The translations under genes and the position numbers were made by a program. 64,000 nt of DNA from Semisulcospira habei (lineage: Eukaryota > Mollusca > Gastropoda > Semisulcospiridae). Below, piece after piece: positions 23,601 to 37,500 of this stretch. The notes beneath the pieces were generated by a model that was not told where the DNA came from, searched no databases, and saw only the letters and a program-made list of their open reading frames with translations. The DNA lies in NCBI GenBank assembly GCA_036245525.1, contig BTPG01000004.1:211961507-212025506 (forward strand), in the 5' to 3' direction. Numbering within the stretch: position 1 is the first letter of the stretch; every line of letters starts with the position of its first letter.

Positions 23601-25471
23601 ACATTCATCTTTTCTCACCAGTGAAGGGGTTAATATATGTGGGTTGCCAAGTAGATTTCACCAAGGTTGCTAAGTACATTTTACCATGGGTGCTAGGCAT
23701 ATTTTACCCGGGTTGCTAGTAGATCAGGTCATGTTATACATTTAAATTAGGCAGTTGAAGCAGTAAGAGGACCGGTGTTTTTAAAAATAAATTTTTGCCT
23801 TGTTTGAAAATTTGTAGTAGGGCTGAATGTTGGAATTTGATGGAAATTTCTGGTTAGCTGAGAGGAGACATGTTTGATGCTTTGATTCATACTATCCTGA
23901 GCTTATCCAGTGGACAATTGTGGGCCTATGTTGAGTTGCCATTGACGTAGTGATTTGAGGGGCACGCTGATTTCAGCTGTGCTTGGGTGTGGGGTTGGTC
24001 AGGAACCAGTTTCATAGCCAAGAAATGAGATGGGTGATGTGCTGTTTTTTTTTTGTTTTGTTTTTTTTTTGTATTTTTTGCATGGCAAATGTGCAGCTGA
24101 TGGGCGGTTGTGTTTTTTTTAGGGAATTGAAAAATTAGGGGATGACTGGGACTGACTAAGGCTAAGAGACTGGACAGTACGGAAACGGCACTGTAATCCG
24201 TGGCCTGTCAGACAATGTTGCTTCACCTTCAAGAAACAAGGTGCATTTGGTGTAACAAATAACTCATGCATGAGAGTNTTATCTTGCCCGGCTGATTTTT
24301 GCTTATCCCTGGATAAGAGGGAATGGGAGTTGTTAAATCCTGTGCTCTTTTACCCCTTTGTGCATGTGACCACCAGTACTGATTACAGCACCAGTGGCTG
24401 CATGCACAAATAGGTCAAGTCACTACTTTGGTAAGGAATAGCTATCAGTGATAAAGCCAAACAGTTTTAACATGTTTATGCTATGGCATATTTTATTTCA
24501 TTTTTAAAAAATATATATTGACTTTTTGGGGGGTGGGAGTGGAGGCATTGTTTTTGTTTTTGTAAGTTTGAAAGACCTTTAGAATGATTTTACAAGGCAG
24601 GACAAATTCATTCCCTTGTCATGAAATTTGAGTGCTTTAAACATGTGCATGAAACCAGTGGTATTGGTCACGGAGGACAAAATGTTCTATGACCATAGTT
24701 GAATCTGGGAGCCAAATTTTGACCCTTAGCCTGAACAGTTTTGTGTGTGCATGCATTGTGAAATTTGCATTCACTATTTGGGCTCCCAGAAACATGACTT
24801 TGCCTCGCTCAACATGAAATCTGCTCGCATTTGGCGATAGTGGAGTGGATAGGGTCCTTCCTGATTGTATCAATGGTTACATGCACAAGGGGGGGGGGGA
24901 GGGGGGGGGGGTAATTTACATTGGACAGTGTTTCCTGTATTTATTTAAGTGGAATCGATGGACGATAGGCGTATTGACATGTAAACGGTGTAGTGTCAGT
25001 TGAAGACTTCCAGTAAATATGAGGCTTAGCTACGTCAAACAGCTTAGGCAGATGATCTCACATAAACCAAAATGCAAGCAAGTCGTTCACTTGTTTATAT
25101 TGCATGTTGATTTGCTGCCAATAGATATAAGTTATGTTCCTGTAACTATCACAGATTCACTGCAGCATAACCCTGCCAATTAAGCTGAGGCATGTGGATA
25201 TGAATGGCAAAAGCAAGAGGTTTAGATCCTCATGAGCCCCTGCAGTTGTGGGGGCTCATGAGGATCTATGCTTCTTGCCTGTGGTGTTGTTTGCTGTGTC
25301 CCAGCATGCGTTCAAGGGTCAGTTCTCTTGACAAATGATACTGATAAGCCACAAGAGAACGTTTGTGTAGTTAGAAGTAGCTCTGCTCATTCACCTGACG
25401 CGATAATTTATTTTATAGCGGTTTACTTTCAGTTGTGTGTGTCTGTGTGTGTCTGTGAATGTGTGTGCTTG

Positions 25472-25533
<62 letters not shown>

Positions 25534-28500
25534 ATCTAATAATAGCACACATTTAAAGAGTGTGTTAATTATGCTCACACTTACACCTGCAGATCTAGAA
25601 CTGGCCAGGCCCTAGGCACTGGTAGTCAAAAACGCTATATTTTACCACAGCCATTTAATGTGTGTTGGTCTGTGATTTTGAACCCTGTGTCTACGCCGCA
25701 AAGTCCTAAATCGCAGACCAGCATGTAAATACTGGTTACACCCACAATATCAACACTTCCCTCTCACATAATAACCGGCATGCACCTCTTGCATAAACTT
25801 TAGCTAGATTGGTATTTGTAATGGCACCGGCACAAAAAGCATATTACACAAGTACCTGTATAATCGAATCAAGACTGCTAGTGCAACAGAAGTACCTACA
25901 TCTAGCCTAATTTATGGGTTACAAATTAAATCTTTGTGTATACGAAGTAAAGGTGGTCAAGTTTTGACTCTTAACCCATCCACCCTTGACACGCTACAAC
26001 AAGATGTGGATCACCCACGATAGTTCAAGGGTGGCGCCAGAATAGCTTGGCACCTATTGGTGCCAAGCTATTCTGACACCTCCCTTGAACTGTCATTGTC
26101 TGTCTGACTCCTGAACTCTGACGTATTCTCTAGAGCACAACTCCCAAATATATGTGTATCACCCATGGCAGTTATGGTAATTAAAGATGCTGGTTTGTAG
26201 TTGGATCTATACTTTTAGTTTACCGTCGACTTCACTTCTCACAACTTTGGATCATATAATGTAAGTTGGACATGAGTCAACAAAGCTTTTTCAGTGTAAA
26301 CTACTCCGCTCTTAACAAACGTTGGATATATATTATAGCAACATGCAAAAATGGGGCTCCCAGGCATTTGCTACATCTAAAGTTTACTTGAATTAAATTT
26401 GAACTCAGTCAAGAATCAGTGCACAATACCCTGAACTTTTCCACTCAGCACTTTTTTTTAGCATGTGTGTGAGCTGTAACCCCTTCACTGCCAGTGGATG
26501 AAATCTGTGTGCCTCTGAAATAAAATAAGCACAAAATAAGCCGATCAGTGCAAGGAGCAGGTATACAAATAGGGTCAGCAAGAGGCAAAAAACCACATGA
26601 GCCCCCGCATCTGCGGGGGCTCATGTGGTTCTTTGCCACTTGCATTTGGCTGGTGTTGGCATTTTTCCGGCAGTGAAAGGATTAACAGACTGCTCACTGT
26701 TTGTGTGGTTGCTGTGCGCCCATGCAATCCCGCCTCGGCTTTGTTCCTGAAACTGACAGTTTTTCTATCGTTTGTCTTTCAAACTTACACTCATCAGTCA
26801 ATGGGGAAGCAACGTATGGTAAGAAGCAACGATTTATGCCATTTTTATTTAATTCTTCAAATTTTTTTTTTGGTTGTAAATTCAATAAAACTCGCCTCTG
26901 TTTAGGGTTGAGGGTGGGGTTGAAATTTCAAAATACATGATTGCCAAATTGTGCGTTCCGTTCACTCATTACATCATTGGTACATCCAGTAAGTGAAACT
27001 TTCTTAGGGTGACATTGGTCACAGTTAGCCCATGCACACATTAACGGTGCACGGGTTTACTGCGGCCAGGCATCAGTCCGAGGATTGTCTGCTCATTGGG
27101 AATATGCCTGCAACATTCCGGCTTTTTACTTTTCTTGAAACCACAATTATTCATTATGAGCATATATTTGTCACTGTTGTTTACATAGAGAAGACAAGAT
27201 AGCATTACAGGTTATCCTCAGTATAACATATCAGTGTTAATTTTCCTTTGCTTCCCATCATGTGATTTTTGGATGGTGTTACTGTAAACAGAATGTGTTC
27301 GTTGTGTGGAAGTCTGTGGTTAGTATTACTGAACTGTTTTTGTTGTTGTGATTTGTAATTTATTGTGTGTGTTCACAATTATTTGTAAAGCGTTCCGAGC
27401 CTGCGTAAGTGGGGAAGGATGCTATAGAAAAATGCAGTATTATTATTATTATTATTATTATTAACATGCGTGTCAGAATATAAGGATTGGATATAAGGCA
27501 GTCATGTCTGTGGTTTCCGAGGCTGACATCTGCCAGAGGACATTCAGTGAGCAAAATGTTTGACTGACATCAGCCTTAACTATCCTGCACACAGCTGTGC
27601 GCAGGGCAGCTAAGGCTGGTGTCAGCCAGAGGACCTTTTGTTCACTTTCAAATATGTTTAGCATCATATCAACACAAATGCCGATTCACGTAGGTATTGC
27701 AATATAATGAGGTTTACCTGTATTTTATGTTATTCACTCTGTACCAGGCGCCAACTAATCTGGCACTACGCTTGAACTATCCTGGTAGATCTGTCACTGG
27801 CAGCTGTCAAACAGTCTTTATGCACACCATTTAACTCATTAGGCCTTGAGGATGACATGATCACATTTTGATCACAAGGGTCTATGTCACAGTTCTAGAG
27901 ACAGATTGACCATGATAGTTCAATGGTGGTGTCAGAATAGTTTGGTGCCTATAGGTGCCAAGCAGTTCTGACACTGCCCTTGAACTATCCTGGTCGATCC
28001 ACATCCAGTCTTAGTGTGTCAGGGCTTAATGGGTTAAAGTTGTGTAGGTGTTTATTAGGTTTATAGTGTAGTTGTACATGTATCATGATGATGGTTGATT
28101 TCTATTTTAATTATTATTATGTGTGAATGATTCATCTCTTCTCTGCTGAGGAATACTGAATGCCACCCAACTGCAAGAAGTATAGATCTTCATGAGTCCC
28201 CACAGTTGCGGGGGCACATGAGGATCTATACCTCTAGCTAAGAACAAATTGTCATCCACGTTCTTTGGACGGTTGTGAGTTTTGGTTGTCTAAGATCTCA
28301 GAAACAAGATATGCGTTTCGTGGCAGGGATGGGGTTAACTCTGTTTCTGTTTTGCAGAGGAGAGGGCACCAACGCCAGTGGCCACCACAGCGCCTCTCCC
28401 TCCCATCAGTGACAAAAGCCTTCCTGATGTCCCCGTCATCTTCCTCATGGGTAGGTAGTGTCAGGCCTCACAGTTGTCCTGGGATCCTCAATTTTCTTAG

Positions 28501-31500
28501 AAAAGGCCTCCATGTGAAACTTTAACCCCTTTGCTGCCAGTGATCACGAAATGCACGTCTGATACACTGACAACATCTGCGAGAAGAATACAGATTAAAA
28601 TGGGACCCAAAATAAGTATACAGAAATTTAAAAAATAAGTATAAAGAACATAGGACTAACAAGAGACATAAGCCCTTATGAGCCCTCGTGACTGCAGGGG
28701 TTCATGAGGGTTTATGTTTCTTGCAGTTGGATTATGTTCACTTTTCCTTGGCAGCGAAATGGATAAATCAAGGGGAAAAGAAAATTTTGGAACTGAAGCA
28801 AAGGGCGATTACGGCAGATACTTATTACGCTTTAATGCTGAAACAACGGCAGATAGGTTTCTTTAAAGTAGAGAGGAAAAACTACTCTTGGTACAGTAGA
28901 CTACATGTTATATGTAATATCAGATTTAACAACAACAAAAAAAAAAAATGTAAGTTGGGACTAACAACGCTTTTTTTCCGGAGGTGAGAATTAGTTTTCT
29001 GTGTAAATGGCCCATTTAGTTACATACCCGGGTACTTCAGATGCAACATTAAAACAGACAAAAATAAAAAAAGGTCTCTCATACATTCTGTTACGCAGCA
29101 GAACCTGTTGTGAATGACCACCCTTACAAGAGATCAACTGTGGATGTAGCCATCTGAAGGATGGTCGTTAACCCATTTAACCTGAAGGCCATATATCCCT
29201 AATTTGGGTGGTGTCAACTAATGACTATGTACCAGTTGCAGGAGATGGATCAATCATGATAATTCAAGGGTAGCGTCAGATCAGCTTGGCACCATCAGGT
29301 GCCAAGCTGATCTGACACTACCCTTGAATTATCATGGTCGATCCATCTCCTGCTGTAGTGCGTCAGGGCTAAATGGGTTAATGTCAGGTGACACTCTTAG
29401 CACCTGTCTTTTAAGATCAGTTTTTATCCTGCATAACCCTTTTAGCCCCAAGGTCCCATTTCTCAAATTTTGGAGGTGTTGCCTAACGACTATGTACCAG
29501 TTGTAGGAGACAGCTTGATCATGATAATTCAAGGGTAGTGCCAGATGAGCTTGGCGCCTGAAGGCGCCAAGCTCATCTGGCACTACCCTTGAGTTATCAT
29601 GATCAATCCATCTCCTGCTGTAGGGTCCTGGGGCTAAAAGGGTTAAAGAGTGGTTGCCCAGAACAGGTTCAGTGTATTTTACTTAAATGTACTTACAAAT
29701 CCCTTTGCGTGCTTCAGGTGGACCTGGCAGCGGAAAGTCTACTCAGGCTGAACTACTTCTGAAGAAGTACCCTGGATGGGTTACCATCTCAATTGGTGAC
29801 CTTCTGAGGTCAGAGGTCGCAGACAAGGGGTCAGCAGATGAGAAATGGAAAATGGTGAATGATCTAATGTCCAAGGGAGAGCTTGTACCAGAGGTGAGTG
29901 TTTGTGTGCTGGTCTGTAATTTATGACCAAAATTGGGCACAATTTTTTTTCTTCTTTTTTTTTTTTGGGGGGGGAACAGGGGGCGGGGGGGGGGGGGGGG
30001 GGGGGGGGGGGAGGGAGTGTTTGGTTGGATCTTGAAAATCTGCCTTTATATGCAAAAGCCAGTATGTCTATTTCTTTGAGAAAAGCTAGATTTTCATTGT
30101 CTAATAATGAAAATCTCATTTTTCTCAAAAATGGACATGGCTGCAACAGCAAAAATGCAGATTTAACCAAAATTGACAAAGGACCCACAGACCTTTAGCT
30201 GACTAAGGGATCAACTTTGCTATGTTCAGGCATACATCTTCCATTGCCTAGCATGTATCTACCCAATGAAAGTCTAACCACCGTGAATCCTAGCAGCCAT
30301 GAATCTACCCAGTGCAAATTTTTGTTTCCATGATTCCACTGATATTTAGATGAAAACCTACAGAGTTTGAAAGTTTCTGTCATAAATCCACCCAGGCATG
30401 AATCCATCCAACAAGGACAGTTTGGTGGACCAGCAGCAACACATACCTGTACCAGGTAGATTCATCCTAGGGTTGATTTGCTCTTTGTGGATTTTCACAG
30501 GCTAGATTTAAGCCTATTTTCCTCCAAGCTATAAGAGCCAATTTTTCATTAATGAGGTTTTGTTTGAAACAAACGAATCCCAACAACGAATGAGAGGGAA
30601 ATCCAAACATCTCCAAGAGGCATAGATCCTCATGCGCCCAAAGGGCGCATGAGGATCCACACCTCTTGGAGATGTTTGGAGTGTTGTCTGTGGTTATCCG
30701 CCGTGACTTCGCTCTCGTTTGTTTTGGGTGTCGTTCGGCGTAAACGTAACCTCACTATTGTCTGTCAAGGAGAACTTTAGGCTGCCTTGTGTTTTGGTGT
30801 GATGTAATTGCAGTTTCGTGATCTGTCTTCATTAGCATTTGTGAAATTTATCCTTTGCCCACAGGAGGTCGTCCAGAACCTGCTGATCAACAAGATGCGG
30901 TCTGCACCCAAGGCACAAGGCTTCATCATCCAAGGTTTTCCCCGTGACATGGACCAGGCCAAAGAATACGATAGACTGGTAAGGCCACCCCAAAATGAAC
31001 CCACCTGTGCATGCTGCCACTAGCACTGTTTTACAATACTGGTGGTTGCATGCACAAAGGGGTAAATTCCTACCCTATTAACACAGTGAGCTCTGAGGTT
31101 GTATTGGCAAGATGTGAAGCACACTCAAGTCACAGGGCGTTGTTATTAAACGTTTTTTCCTCGTGACATGAATCAAGGCAATAAATAAGATAAGAAGGCT
31201 AAATGAAAATGAAATATCTATCCTATTTAGTACCAACACATTTAGACTGAGAAGATAGATAGACTATTATAGTTCAAGGGTGTTGACACCACCCTTGAAC
31301 TATCTTAATAACTTCGTCTCCTGAACTGGCATAAATGAGAACAACTCCAAATTTTGGAATGCTTATCTTTTGGCTCAAAGTGTTAATCATTAACCCATTT
31401 AAAATTTACTTATTGTCCTATGAAGGCTACACTACAGATTGCAAGATAGATCAACCATCTTAGTTGAAGGGTGGTGCCAAAACAACTCGGCACCTCAGGC

Positions 31501-34500
31501 ACCAAGCTATTCAGCACCACCCTTTAACTATCATAGTCAAAAGTAATAGTCAAATGTATTTCAAGTATCAGGATGAAAAGGTTTAAGTCCTGAAACCAAT
31601 GTGCGGGTTGGAGCTTATGGTTCTGACATGAAATCTGGCACTACCCATGAACTGTCATGGCTGATCCATGTCCCACAGCTGATACAAAGTCTTTGCAAAC
31701 ACCTCATAAAGTCACAACAATCATTACTTGCCTTTTGGTAGCTCAGGTTGTTGAGCGCTTAACTCTCATCCAAAAGGTCGCAGGTTCAAATCCAGAACGG
31801 GTCAAAATTTATTTGGACCTAATTTGGTGACCAGTCTTTGAAATCGCTTACGTGGTGGACAAAAGACGGTAAGCCCTAAAGGTTAATGTTTTATTTGCTT
31901 TTGATATTGTTTGCGTTCCTGGGCTAAAAGCTCCCAGGACCACCGCTTTTGATTACCTCCCCTTACAAGTGGCCACACTTGAGTGGATTATTGGACGTCA
32001 GTGAGCTTATAATTTTTTACTCCTCCACCAGGTTGGCCGTGTGGATGCTGTCTTCCTGTTGGACTGTGAGGAGGAAACGCTGTCGAAACAGCTGCTGGAA
32101 CGTGGCAAGAAGGATGGACGCCTTGACAACAACGTCAACACCATCGCCAAGCGAATGCAGGCGTACAAGGACAAAACGCTGCCTGTCTTGAAACACTACG
32201 ATGACATGGAGAAGCTCTTTATTGTAAGCGCTTTTGTTTTTGTACCTACAGCAGATCCTGTTTTGAGAAACCAACCTTTTTGCAAGAAAAAATAGTTTTA
32301 CAGCTCCTAAACTCCCAGAACTAAATGACTTCCATTATGTAGAATGGAAGTCATTTAGTTCTGGGAGTTTAAGTGTTAAAAGCAGAGTTGCTGTCTAAAG
32401 AGCAGTCTTGAAGGGCAAAAAGTGTTTTTAATCACCTTCATTTACGTAGCTGCAGCCCCCTAAATGATGGTCTTTAAGACAGGTGACCTCTCATTAGGAT
32501 GGTCACTCAAAGCAGGTTCTGATGTACCTGCAATTTGCATCTATCGTCACTTGAAGATTCTATCGCAAAGATTACATATCTCAGCACTTTTCTAAAACAG
32601 GTTTCTTTGTTTCTATAATTAAGGTTTCTTTTTTTGTTTTGTTTCCACAGCTTGAAGGAGAGAAATCCAAAGAGGATATTGCTGAGGACTTGGCCGTTGT
32701 CTTCGAGACAGTTGTGGGTGGAAAGGGAAGCCTCTCACCTGGTGAGTTTTGCTTTTTGCGGGCAACACGGCAACAGGAGTTTAATAAATTTTAGAAGATT
32801 CTATCTGAAGGTTTTATGCATTCCAATGCTGTTCTAAAGCTATCTATGATATATATTTTGTTTGAACCTATAATATGCAGTCTCCGAGCTGTGTGAATAT
32901 AGCTCTTCAGGTACTGTTCAAATAAGCACACGCAAGCTTGAAGAAGACTCCTTAGGGAAAAAAGACATTGTAAGAAATTTTTTGTTGTTGTTCCCATGCC
33001 ATGCCATGGCACAGGGACAAAAAAATAAAATTTTATTTTGATTCTTTTTTTCCCCCTTGTGTCTGATGGATACACAAATTGTGTTTGTTGGCGCATCCAC
33101 CTGATGTTCTTCTCTAAGTTAGAGTTTAGTAGAAACCTATTGGCTCAATGACAAAAGCTTTAGATGATCCATGCATGTAAAAAATCCCTCGAATAGTATC
33201 TTTACTTGACACATCTGAGGTGTGCTGCATACTGATATGGGGCAAATGGATTTATCATTTGAGCCACACCTCATTTATGCGGCGTGTCTCAAACGGTACC
33301 TTCATTTTCCACGTATCTGTTTGTGTCATATCTTGAATGCTAACTCGACTTGTCACATGATATTCATTTGTGGCTTGTCTTTAACCCATAAAGCCCTGAC
33401 ATGCTACAACAGGATGTGGATCGACCACGATGGTTCAAGGGTGGTGTCAGAATAGCTTGGCGCCTACAGGCGCCAACCTATTCTGAAACCACCCTTGAAC
33501 TGTCATAGTCGATCCATCTCCAGAACTTTGATGTAGACCTCAAAGGATATCTTTAAAAAATGGATAATTTCATCCTCAGAATGCTAACAGAGTTAATGCT
33601 CACTACATCCACCGCATGTCTGTCTGTGACATATCTCGGAGGTGTTAATCCTGTAAATTCTGCTATTCACCTGAAACGGTGATACATTACAACAAAACAT
33701 GAAGAAGGAAAAGGGACGTTGCTTGAACGTCTTTGCCAGGCAGCCAGTGAAGTCACACAGATTTAAAATAGTCACGTCAAGGTCACTTAGATGGTACTGT
33801 GACAATGATACAGCAAAGCCACTCCTATGAGAGGGGTTTACCTGTCATTAAAGACCATCATTCAGGTGGCTGGAGCCACCTGAATGATGGTCTATAATGA
33901 CAGTTAGGCGACACCTTTTGCCCTTCAGTACTTCTCTTGAGAGAGCATGTCTTTTATATTTAAGATCACGTTTTCTTGCACAAAAAAAAAATGGTGGTCA
34001 CGTTCTGCTGTATAAGGTCTGAGTAGGCCTGATTAACTTGGTGCCCTTGGCCACTGGGGCTGTCATGGGTCTTCAGTAGTTTATCAAAGCTCAATAAATG
34101 AATTTTATTTTCAGCCCCACCCTCGCATCCTAAACCCGAGAGAAAGAAGTCTCCACGCAGTGGAAGGACGACGCCAAAGTCCCCGCAGAAAGACACTATG
34201 CCTGAACCCTCTGCCCCTCCTATGTCAGAAGCAGACAATGAAGCTCCTTTGCCCGCTAGCGTTTTACCTCCAGAGGTCAAGGTCAAGGACGAAGGTCGCA
34301 ATCCAGACCTTCCCAAGGCACCTATCATTTTCTTCGCAGGTTTGTACACATTAGTAATAATTAGTATGTCACCAATTGTTTAGAGACTTTTAAATTGGTA
34401 ATTAGTATGTTTGTGATGGTGTACTTTATGTTTGTGACACTTTTTGCTTTACCGTACGTTGTTTTATATACCTTACAGTTGAAAAGTTCGGATATATTAT

Positions 34501-37500
34501 GTGAAATATTTCTCCTTTACAAAAGTTGTTTTAAACATTGCATTTGTCGTCTGACATCTACCATTACTTTACAGAGTGACCATAATACAGGACAGCCTCA
34601 GTGTAACCTCCGTACCATGGGATCATAAAGATAGACAGCATTATTTGCGTTAACGTTATTATTGTGCTGAATTAACCTCGTTGAGAGCCGAGGAAACTGA
34701 AACACCATACAACTTAAGAGGTCTTGGTCCTCATGAGCCCCTGCAATAGCTGCAAGAGACATAAACCCTCATGAGCCCCCGCAGTTGCAGGGGCTCATGA
34801 GGATTTGTGTCTCTTGTTAGACCTGTGTTCTTTATGCCTAGTTTTGTCCCATCTATATAATGTGTTCTTCATGCGAATGTCTGTCAGTGTGGAGTCGTTT
34901 CAGATGTGAAATTCACGTTCACTGGCATTGAAGGGGTTAAAACGAATGACTTAACTTTTTGTTTCTGTTTTACTCAGGTGGCCCAGGCAGTGGGAAAGGC
35001 ACCCAGTGCAAGCGGTTGATGGCGCGCTACACCAACGCCGTTCATCTATCCATGGGCGACATCATCCGCACCAAGATCACCAACGAAGGCACCGCAGACG
35101 CCAAGTGGGGCATGGTCACAGACCTGCTGAGGAAGGGTGACCTGGCTCCTGAGGTATGATTAACTCATTTGCAGCCAGCCGCATCCAGATGCGAGGCATA
35201 AGCCCGCAACCGGATGCGGTTGGCCGCGTATGAGTCAACCCTGTTACTGCTGTCAAAAATAACTATGGTGTATTATGATAATGTTTATGGATATGTTTAT
35301 GGATATTTTTATAATGTTTGTAGAGCACAGCAACAGTAAAAATGATAACGTTTGAGCTGTGTGTCTGAATGTTTGTTGGTTTGACAAGGACAGTTCCACC
35401 TATTGATGACAGCAGGATGGGGCACAAACCCACACTTGTCCTCGAATTGTTAAAGCAGTGGCGAATTGATGGAGACAACCAGTATGGTTAACCCATTCAG
35501 TGCCAGTTGACACAGATTCTGTTTCTGCAATCTTCATTAATTCAAGAAAAAAAAAAAAAACTCTAGATGTCCCAGGAACATGGATTCAAAGTGGCGTCAG
35601 CAAGAGGCATGGATCCTCGAGTATGCGAATGCAGGGACTCATGAGGATCTATACCTCTTGCAGTCAATAGCTGCAAGTGACATAAATCCTCATGACCCCT
35701 CCCCCCCCCCCCCCCCATCCCCTGCAGTTGCGGGGGGGGGGGGGGGGGGGGGGGGTCATGAGAATTTATGTCTCTTGTTAGACCTATGTTCTTTATATCC
35801 ATTGGGTGGTGTTCATATTTTTTCAGTACTTGTGCCCTGCAACAGATCCTCCAGGGTATTGCTTTTTGGGGGGTTTATTTTATTTCATCTTGTTGTCTTT
35901 TTACACAGGAAGTCACAGTAGAACTATTGATGGACAACCTGAAGCAACATGCCAACGCACATTTCTTCATCATTGAGGGGTTCCCTCGTAACCTGGAGCA
36001 GCTGGAAGATTTCAACAAACACGTGAGTTTTTTCCAACGTTTATCCTGCACAGAATTATTATCTTAGAACAGTTTTAACCCATTACTTCCTGAGGATGAT
36101 TTTTTTAAGATTTGTGAGTTGTCCTAATGAAGGATAGATTACAGTTTCGGCGTTAGACTGACCATGATAGCTTGAGGGTGGTGCGAGACAGCTTGGCGCC
36201 CATGAACTATCACCAACGAAGGTATCAACGAAGTCCCTTGAACTATCATGGTCAAATTTATCTCATGTTAGAGCATATCAGGAAGTAAAGGGTTAAATTC
36301 ATTTTTACGCTGCAACAAATGCAAATATTACATCACAGTATTGTAGATTTTTGCAGTAAAAAGAGAAGGCAGACTTTTTCTGTGATAAAAAAACTGAGAA
36401 AATAGGACAAAGATTTATGGTTAAGCTAGTGCAAACAAACCTGATGAAAATAAATTTGAAAAAATGTTTGGTGTTTCTTAATTTTTGGTTGTATTGTTGC
36501 TAACATATTCCAGGCGTTGAGGTGGTTAACCTTTTTTCTCTCTCTGTGCTCAGATTGGAGGCATGAGCTACACCATTTTGCTGGACTGCGACGAGCAAAG
36601 CCTCCATTACCGCCTCAGCGTGCGTGGCAAAGAAAGCGAGCGGATCGATGATAACCTGGTTGCTATCGGCAAGAAGCTGACCTTCTTCAAGAACACCACA
36701 CTCCCCATTCTGAAGACCATTGAGGATGATGGAAAACTGGTTGTGGTAGGTTTTGATTTGAATTGTGATCATGGAACAAATTTTCGGCGGACATACCAAG
36801 GGGGAACCACTCAGTGCTGGACCAACGCGCAATGATCCCTTTTCTTCAGGCAGAAGAAAAAAGTACTCTGGTTCAGATTTAGCCTTTTGACCCTGTCACT
36901 GCTGAGAAAAAGTGAACACGATCCAACTGCAAGAGACATAGATCCTCATGAGCCCCCTGGTGGGGGCTCATGAGAATCTATGTCTCTTGGTGAGACCAGT
37001 TTGTATCCATCTGACGGTTTTGACTTTTGGTCGTTGAATGAACAAAAATTCATGAGTATGCCATTGGATGCCTGCTTAGCCAATACACTGTCAAAAAAAA
37101 AAATGATGTGCAAGAGGCAAAGATCCTCATTAGCCCCCCGCAATTGCGGGGGGCTCATGAGGATCTATGTCTCTTGCAGAAACCACCTTGTGTACATTGT
37201 TCTTGGGACAGCTGGAGCTCTTTCACGTTGTATTGACGCAGATTCCAAAATAATGTACAATGTAGGTACAGTGGCAGGGAATGGGTTAAATTTCAGAATA
37301 ATTAGGCATGTAAAAGGTTGACCTTTTGACTACTACAGATGCTACACCTGTGCGAAAAGATGAGTCTTGTCTGCCAAGTGGTATTATCAGCAGTTCAAGA
37401 GTTAAGCTGTTCAGTACCAGCTGATGCAGATTGTGTTTCTGCAATCTTTGTTAACCCATATCATACTGAGGCTAAAAGCTTCAAATTTGTACACTGCCAT

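Noticed and set aside
31731..31800. A functional tRNA gene
   Set aside because: A and B boxes are present, but the ends do not form an acceptor stem and the anticodon arm is not well formed; a SINE head fits better.
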